From positions 682,001-746,000 of the forward strand of contig KV748207.1 of NCBI GenBank assembly GCA_001692895.1: DNA of 64,000 nucleotides. Reading direction: 5' to 3'. Numbering within the stretch: the first letter of the stretch is position 1; every line of letters starts with the position of its first letter. This document shows positions 57,766-64,000 of the stretch, piece by piece. The notes under the pieces are model-generated. The model ran no database searches and had not been told where the DNA came from. It saw nothing but the letters and a program-made list of their open reading frames with translations. Both the position numbers and the translations under genes were made by a program. This DNA is from Cenococcum geophilum 1.58. Taxonomy: Eukaryota; Ascomycota; Dothideomycetes; Gloniales; Gloniaceae.

Positions 57766-60528
57766 ATGAACGGACACGCTCAACCAGACCTTCCAGGATC
57801 AGCCCAGAGGAACCTTGAGGTACCATTATCCCAACGCACCTCAACATTGATAACCGTACTTTCTAACAAAATTACTGCTAGACTGCTCCGAACTACTCTG
57901 AGCCTCACTATGTTAGCTTGGAAGACAACCAAAATCAGGAAATCGATAATCCATTAGCACATTTACCACCACCAGAGATACGCAGAGGAGCACGCAGATT
58001 TGCTCGCCGACACTTCGCTGGAGAAGGCTTGGCTGGTTTATTTGAAAAGGCAGCCTTGGTGGCTCGAGATCCGCTCAATTTTAGGAGCGTTCCTGGATTA
58101 ACGAGGAAAGAATGCAATGTCTTAGCACGAGAATCTACCACATCATTCTGGTCTCAGTCTAAAGCACTACGCATTACGATCGTTGCTTTGGGGTTGTCAG
58201 CAGTCGTTCAAGGATGGATCCAAACGAATATGAATGGCTCTAACTTGACATGGCCCGCAGAGTTCGGCCTAGCATACCCAGATGGAACCCTAAAAGGCAC
58301 GCGCGAGACATGGATATTTGCTAGTGTGAACGCTATAACCTATCTCGCTGCTGGAGTATTCGGCTGCTGGCTTTCTGATCCGCTTAATGAATTCGTTTAT
58401 GGAAGGAGAGGCGCAATCTTCCTGAGTGCAATCTTCTGCTTCGCTAGCGTCATCGGAGGAGCTTGCACACATTCATGGAAGCAATTATTCGCCTGCCGGT
58501 TCCTGTTAGGCATAGGAATGGGCGCGAAGGCTAGTGTGACACCGATCTGGGGTGCTGAGGTTTCTCCTGCCCATCTCAGAGGATCGCTTGTTATGAATTG
58601 GCAGTTACTAGATACAGCGGGCATATTTTTCGGCTTCTCGTCAAATCTAGTCGTGAGTCGAATTGGTCCACTTAGCTGGCGATTTCAATTTGCCTCCGCT
58701 TTTCTCCCAACAGTACCTCTGATGGCACTGGTATTCGTGTGCCCTGAAAGTCCTCGTTTTCTATTAAAAAGAGGCCGCTATCGGGAAGCTTACCAAAGTC
58801 TTCTTCAGCTCCGGGAAATTCCTCTGCAAGTACATATGTCTGTCTGCTCTCAGGTTACCCCGTCATGCTAACTATTCGTAGGCAGCAAAAGAGCTTTACT
58901 ACATGAACTGCCAAATTCAAGCCGAAACGGAACTCATCGCATCCCGGACCACAGAAATCGAGATGGGATCAATTAGCGACCCCTCAGACGACGTAAACGA
59001 AGCAGAAGATGACCATGATTCAGCTTCCAGCGTCACTAACAGTAGCGGTAGTGACTCGGTCTGGAGAAGTCTGGTTCAATTCTTCAAAGACTTCCGCATC
59101 CGTGGGGATCAGAACACGTTTGATCCTTTTCAGCGCAAAGTGCAGCAAACAAGCTATTGGACAAGATTCGCGCAGTTATTCTGGAATAAACGCACTCGAC
59201 GAGCTACGGTTGCAGCAGCAGTTGTTATGACTGCACAGCAATTATGTGGAGTGAGTGTTTTGTCTTCCTTAAGTTTATTGTCTAATTGCTGTGTGGAGCA
59301 AAACAGTATTTCTCCTAGAGAGTCGTTTGCCACTACCCGCATTTCTCTCTAAAACCCGATCGATTCACATTTGGGTTAAGACCGGCTAACGGGACATAGG
59401 TTAATGTCCTTGTATTCTACAGCTCCACTTTTTTTAGGGATTACAATAGTGATTCCGGGCGCCCAACCGACAATGAAATAATGCGAGCATTATGGCTCAG
59501 CTGGGGTATAGGGCTTGCGAACTTCCTCTTTACCTTCCCAACTTATTACCTCATTGATAAACGCGGTCGTCGTTTTCTCCTGCTTCTCGGGTTTCCTGCC
59601 ATGGCCATCTCGATGCTAGCCGCCTGCCTTTCTTTCAATATCCATTCTAGTGGCTTGAGAGATGGCTTTATCATCTTCTTTATTTTTGCCTTCATTTTCT
59701 TCTACTCCTGGTCCGAAGGTCCTGTCGCCTTTGCTTATTCATCGGAGGTTTTCCCGCTGCTCAATCGAGAGGTGGGCATGTCATTCGCTGTATTCTGGTA
59801 GGTCCTCTTTCTTTCAACGCAGTGATCTTTTTGGACTGGACCAAAGTTGGAGTGGAGTGGAGTGGAGTGGATTGCCAGCCTTAATAGGCAAGCGCTAGCC
59901 CTGTTTAGGAACGAGCTAAACTACAAGTAATTTGGACTGGAGTGGATTTGAGCTCAAATCCACTCCAGTCCAGTCCAAAAAGATCACTGTTTCAACGTCC
60001 GATACATTAAAGCTAAGTTACACCATTAGCAACCTATTCGGAGCCGGTATTTTAACCCTTTTCGTCCCTTCGCTCACAAAAGCACTCGGAAACAACCACA
60101 ACCAGAACCCAACCGGTCAAAGCCGGACGCTCGCTATCTTTGCGGGTCTCAACATCTTTGCTTTAATCCTCATTTTCTTCTTCGTCCCCGAGACAGCTGG
60201 CGCGACTCTCGGCAAGGAAGAAGGCAGTCTCAACTACATTTCTCTCGAAGAGTTGAACTACATTTTCAGCGTCAGGACGAGGAAACACATGGCGTATCAG
60301 GTTAAGACGGTAGTGCCGTGGGCTTGGAAATACTATATATGGAGGGGGGAAGAGGATAGGAGGCAAGATAGTCCGGAACAACTGTATAACTGGGTTAGGA
60401 GCCAGGAGGAGCAACAACGAAGAGAGCGACCGAGGCAGGCACAGGAGAGGATATCGCAGGAAGAACGAAGGTTGGGTGGAACGCCGATTGGAGGGCCAGG
60501 TGGGTCTCTTGATATCTCGAGGGGTTAA
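57766..60528 (+). CDS. MFS sugar-porter-type transporter, five exons
   Basis: Exons 57766-57819, 57882-58829, 58882-59250, 59400-59797 and 60030-60528 join in phase to 755 residues. The first exon and its 62-nt intron (CTAAC branch, CTAG acceptor) are the least certain part; without them no in-frame ATG precedes helix 1. It should carry a small polar solute across the plasma membrane. Family signatures are visible: a G-R-R loop after helix 2 (FVYGRRGAIF), RFLLGIGMGAKASVTPIWGAE, PESPRFLLKRGR before the central loop, LIDKRGRR, SEGPVAFAYSSEVFPL and PETAGATLGKEE after helix 12. The central loop (about 360-410) is long and acidic. The last intron is 232 nt because a 170-bp MITE sits in it; without it the intron would be 54 nt. 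Substrate unknown. Confidence 0.85.
59812..59997. mobile_element. hAT MITE (170 bp) in the last intron of the transporter gene
   Basis: The element 59820-59989 begins CAGTGATCTTTTTGGACTGG and ends with the reverse complement; the TIR is at least 22 bp perfect. It is flanked by the 8-bp duplication tttcaacg (59812-59819 and 59990-59997). Inside are a GTGGA minisatellite (59850-59872) and a second palindrome around gatttgagctcaaatc. CAGTG termini and an 8-bp TSD are diagnostic of hAT. Confidence 0.9.
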
Positions 60529-61490
60529 TTGCGGAAAAACTGGAGTCTAATAGGTTCTGTATTATTTTCTTGCCTCGAGCAAATACTGGGAATATACCTT
60601 TGGCTTTTTTTTCGGAGCCTTGTTGAAAGGTTTTTTTGCTCCACGGTACACAGCATTGAATACTAGAGAATGCTAAACAAGCCTCTTTTTATATTAGCCC
60701 TGAAGTGCTTCGGATCCTTATACGAATTCTACATAGAGTAGAGAGTACTAACCAACGGCTTTCCACGTAGGCGCCTTTATCAACAGGGAAGATCGGCGAG
60801 TCGGCGAGTCTTGACATAAGAGAAATGTTACAAGTCGACGCTCGCCGTTCTTTCTTGACATTATTTACAAACCGTCGTCTTTTCAAACTGAATTACTTCA
60901 ACCTTGGTTAACAATTTTTTTTTCCCGACTCGTTTTAAAACATATTTAATCGCAGTGGACCCTGGCTTTTCGAGGACCCAGTCACCCAATTCAGACGGTG
61001 GCTGCACAGCTTGAACCAACCAACCAATTAACGAACTGCCCCATATATAATGTTGCGGCACAGCACGACATCCTCGGCATCGTCAGGAAGTACCGAGTTA
61101 CTTCTCCTTAGAGGGGGCTAGAGCGTGGGAACATTACTCCGAAATTTTCAATCAGTTCCAGAAGCCTAAACTCCTCGTTACATATCTGGTTGAGATGACC
61201 GAAAATGCGCTCGATGACGAGCAAAATGAACTACTCAGCAACGACATCGGCGCAATGGGGCCAGAGGTTACTAGACCAATTTATTCCCAAAACTCCTTCC
61301 GGCAGGGTGGGCGAAAATAAAATCTTATCTGATAAGATCGATAAATTATCATGATTTTCGCTTATCGGTATTTATCGCTTTTATTTCAATAATTTCTTAG
61401 CATACCCCACTTAGAAAAAATTCTCTACTTTTAATAAAGTATTATATGAACTATGGCTTCTAAAGCAGACTCAGGCTAGTAATATCCTTT
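60529..61490. other. Intergenic with one orphan protein-like frame
   Basis: It holds the transporter 3' UTR and AT-leaning sequence. The plus frame 61129-61320 gives 63 residues (EHYSEIFNQF, LLVTYLVEMTENALDDEQ) with protein-like composition but no start, domain or partner exon, so it may be a gene remnant. From 61321 the sequence turns TpA-rich with small palindromes (ttatctgataagat), leading into repeat DNA. Confidence 0.4.
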
Positions 61491-62886
61491 GCCTTTTCGC
61501 GGTATTCCTGTAGAGAAGGGTCCATATAGTTTACTTATAGTAGTTTATTAATAAGGTCGAATTCCATAGGGTTAATAGGACATATCTTAGCGCTTAGAGA
61601 TTTAGTACTTAGTTCTTCTTATATTTGGGGGTTAAGGTACTCTGGTTATAGTAGCGTCTGGGTTTATAATAAGATCTTTACGGCTATCTAGTTATTTAGG
61701 TCCTGTTTACGTCTTATAAAAGCGTTTGCATAGTTAGTGGCGCCTAGCCTATATATAATTAGGAAGTTAAACTAAGATAGAATATCTACCTAGCGCGCTT
61801 GCCGGGCCGTAAGGGCCTTAGTTATTATAAAGTATTCTAGGGCCTTATAATCTAAAACTACCTAAATAGGCTTAGGGGTCCCTTCTAGCTATACTTACTA
61901 GTGCTAAAAGCTAGAGATAATAGCTAACATTTCTTTATTATGGATTGGGTAGTTTAGCTTAGCATCTATTATAGTCTTTAAGTAGTAAGCAATAAGGTGC
62001 TATTCTCCGTCTACTTCTAGGAATAAACGCTAGTAATAACACTATCTAAGGTATCCGTTTCTAGTATTAAGGGCCATTCTAGGTTAAAGTGGGCGAGTAA
62101 GGGAGCGGAGACTAGTCGTTTCTTAAGCTTATTAAGGGCCTGCTTATATACGGTGTTAAAGTAAAAGGGCCGGTCCTTTATAGTAAGGCGGCTAAGGGGC
62201 TAAGTAATCCTACTATAGTTTTTAATAAAGCGTTAGTAGAAGTTACAAAAGCCTAAGAATAACTGTATCCCTTTTATAGTCTATAGTAGTTCCTATTAAT
62301 TAATTACGGCCGTCTTTTCTAGGTTAGCCTCGATTTTATCTATACTAATAATAAACCTTAGATACTTTATACGCTTTATACTAAATTCTAACTTCTTAAT
62401 ATCGGCCTGGAGGCTAGCCTTATAGAGTTGTTATAGGACCTTATAGACGTGCTCCTTGTATTTTAACTCGTTCTTAAAGTAAATTATAATATTATCTAGG
62501 TAGGCCGTATAGAAGTTATTAAGGTAGTTAAAGAGTATATTATTTATATATTATTAGTACGTAGCCGGTCCGTTAGTTAGTTTAAAAGGAAGTACTTTAT
62601 ATTTATATAATCTATATTAAGTCTAAAATGTAGTAAGATCTATAAATCTAGGGTTTATTTTAATTTAGTAGAAAGCCTAACGGATATTAAGCTTTATAAA
62701 TACCTTAGCTTTATTTATTTGGGCCAGTGTCTTATTAAGTAGGGGTAGCGGATAACGGTCTTTGCGGGTTATATTATTAAGCTTATAGTAGTTAATATAG
62801 AAATAAAGTCCTCTATTTAGCTTTTTTATAAAGAGAATAGGGGAGGTAAAAGGGACCTAGCTAGGCTTAATAAACCCCTTTACTAG
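61491..62886 (-). mobile_element. Gypsy pol fragment of the A family
   Basis: This stretch aligns by eye, in the same orientation, with the reverse transcriptase/RNase H part of element A at about 18340-19740 (shared blocks such as gggggttaaggtactct and gtattctagggccttataat). It has no LTR of its own in view and stops abruptly where a Copia-like LTR begins at 62887. It is fossil, RIP-affected and broken at many points. It is a second A-type copy outside the nest. Confidence 0.75.
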
Positions 62887-64000
62887 TGTCGGTATCACTT
62901 CCGGTAATACGTAATGCTATTGTAATAGTATAGGGTAGTAACTGATTTTAATTAATGCTTATTAATTCTCCTATTCTATAGGTGGAATTTGGTGGATTTC
63001 CTAAGCTCGCTTAGCTTATATAACTAACCTAATTAGTTACAGACAACCTCGTTTAGACACTAGGAGTATTTAGTTTTTAATAGTGCTTAAGCACGCCTCC
63101 TGCTAAATTCTGTTAAGTTCTGCCATATTCCACTAAATTCCATTAAGTTCTACTAAATTCCGCTATATTCCATTAAATTCCATTAAGTTCTACTAAATTC
63201 TGCTATATTCCACTTAGATTCTACCAAATTCTGCTAAGTAGTTAAAGTAACTAATCACAATTTTCCATCCCCGGGATGGAAAGTCGCTATTAGCTCGCTT
63301 AGTACTAGCGCCTTAGCGGCTAGCTTAATATCTTCGCACACTTTATTCCTACTTTAACGTCTTCTCTCTCTACCCACTTGGTAACCTATAGCTTAATTAT
63401 ATTTATATTAATTAGGTCCTTTAACGCCTGGTAAGGCTTTAATTTTATTATAGCGTCTATAGGGTTACTACCTCCATTAATCTATTTAATCTCTACTATT
63501 TCTCTTCTCTTATACAATTATTGTAAACACATTAGGTTAACTATAAGTTATTTCTCTTATATTATCTTAAGTTTAACTAGGCAGTTATATAGAGATTTTA
63601 AATCGGTATAAAGGGTAAGCGGTAGTTGTTTAAGTTATAGGATCTTCTTAATAGTTGCTTTAATTACAGCTCCGGTGTTAAATCCATAGGCTATATTATA
63701 TAGTTTAGATATTAAGACACTTTATATAACTCGCTTATACTTAATAGATAACTAATAGAGGATATTAGCCCTATTATCCTTATCCGTAAGTATAATAATA
63801 AAGCCAATCTAAGAGGAGAGGTTGTAGTTATTAGCAAAGGATAAGTCCGTAAATATTATTAGTTTAAGAGTGCTTATATTAAGTTATACAAAATAAAGTC
63901 CTTAGGAGGGATTATTAATTTGCTATTACAGCCGCTTATTAAGCTGCTTTATATATTCTTCCTTTAGGTTAATAACTTATGCCGTAAAGGAGAGGTTAAA
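62887..64000 (-). mobile_element. Copia-like LTR element, fossil, running off the window
   Basis: A probable 3' LTR spans 62887-63259 (starts TGTCGGTATC, ends CTAATCACA) and contains ctaaattccattaagttc-type short tandem repeats. A purine-rich tract on the minus strand (63260-63280) follows. From about 63330 to the edge, degraded RNase H/reverse-transcriptase C-terminal sequence of a Ty1/Copia-like pol is recognisable on the minus strand. It is inserted into the Gypsy fragment on its left. The other end and the TSD lie outside the window; it has many breaks. Confidence 0.65.

Noticed and set aside
63090-63240. A CRISPR-like array of short repeats
   Set aside because: The ctaaattccattaagttc-type repeats are contiguous and degenerate with no unique spacers. 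They lie in an LTR of a fungal retroelement.

Overview
The window is chromosomal DNA of a filamentous ascomycete (Pezizomycotina). Its genes have several short introns (about 47-99 nt) with GTAAGT-like donors, CTAAC/CTGAC branch sites and TAG/CAG acceptors. It encodes typically fungal proteins: NLR-like STAND proteins with SesA, SesB-like or Helo-like N-termini, a secreted large-subunit catalase and an MFS sugar-porter-type transporter. The repeats look RIP-mutated, being TpA-rich with almost no open frames and with LTR copies that differ by transitions. The species cannot be named from the sequence.

Left arm, 1-14.98 kb: the last codons of an unidentified + gene; a four-helix membrane-protein gene on the - strand (891-1831); an ankyrin fragment (2.87-3.1 kb); a decayed gene ending in a Myb/SANT-like segment (about 5.0-6.8 kb); a Harbinger-type MITE (6866-7092, TSD TTA); a SesA/NB-ARC/TPR NLR gene on the - strand whose TPR array is broken in frame (7335-10447); and a six-exon catalase on the + strand (12174-14687).

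Centre, 14.98-45.37 kb: a nest of transposable elements that can be dissected because nearly every layer keeps its target-site duplication. An outer non-autonomous hAT (14992-45366, TSD ctcccgac) was invaded by an autonomous-size hAT (15735-45246, TSD ctagaacc, about 3.26 kb without insertions). That hAT then received a Gypsy-type LTR element A (16596-35427, ggtac), a non-coding LTR element E (36152-38372, gagag), a non-coding LTR element F (38571-42712, cttct) and a probable non-LTR insert (43210-44235, 15-bp TSD). Element A itself holds Gypsy elements B (20122-26466, gtagg) and C (26707-33094, ggcgt), and a solo LTR D in its right LTR. Element C holds a solo LTR of family B (31133-31324, attta). 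All LTR elements are old or RIP-damaged fossils.

Right arm, 45.4-61.3 kb: an eight-exon NLR gene (46700-51676) that adds a fungal C2H2-type domain and a basic NLS-like stretch after alpha/beta-hydrolase, NACHT and ankyrin regions; a small multi-span membrane protein (52478-53179); a Helo-like/TPR-like/ankyrin protein with no NTPase domain (53877-56396, -); and an MFS transporter (57766-60528) with a 170-bp hAT MITE inside its last intron. From 61.5 kb to the end there is fossil Gypsy pol of the A type, broken by a Copia-like element that runs off the window.

Three NLR or NLR-like genes plus one ankyrin remnant make this an immunity/allorecognition-type locus (inference) flanking a transposon sink. 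The most novel items are the NACHT-ankyrin protein fused to a zinc-finger domain, the five-deep dated nest, and the two non-autonomous LTR elements that share a GC-rich satellite interior, one of them apparently a parasite of element C.
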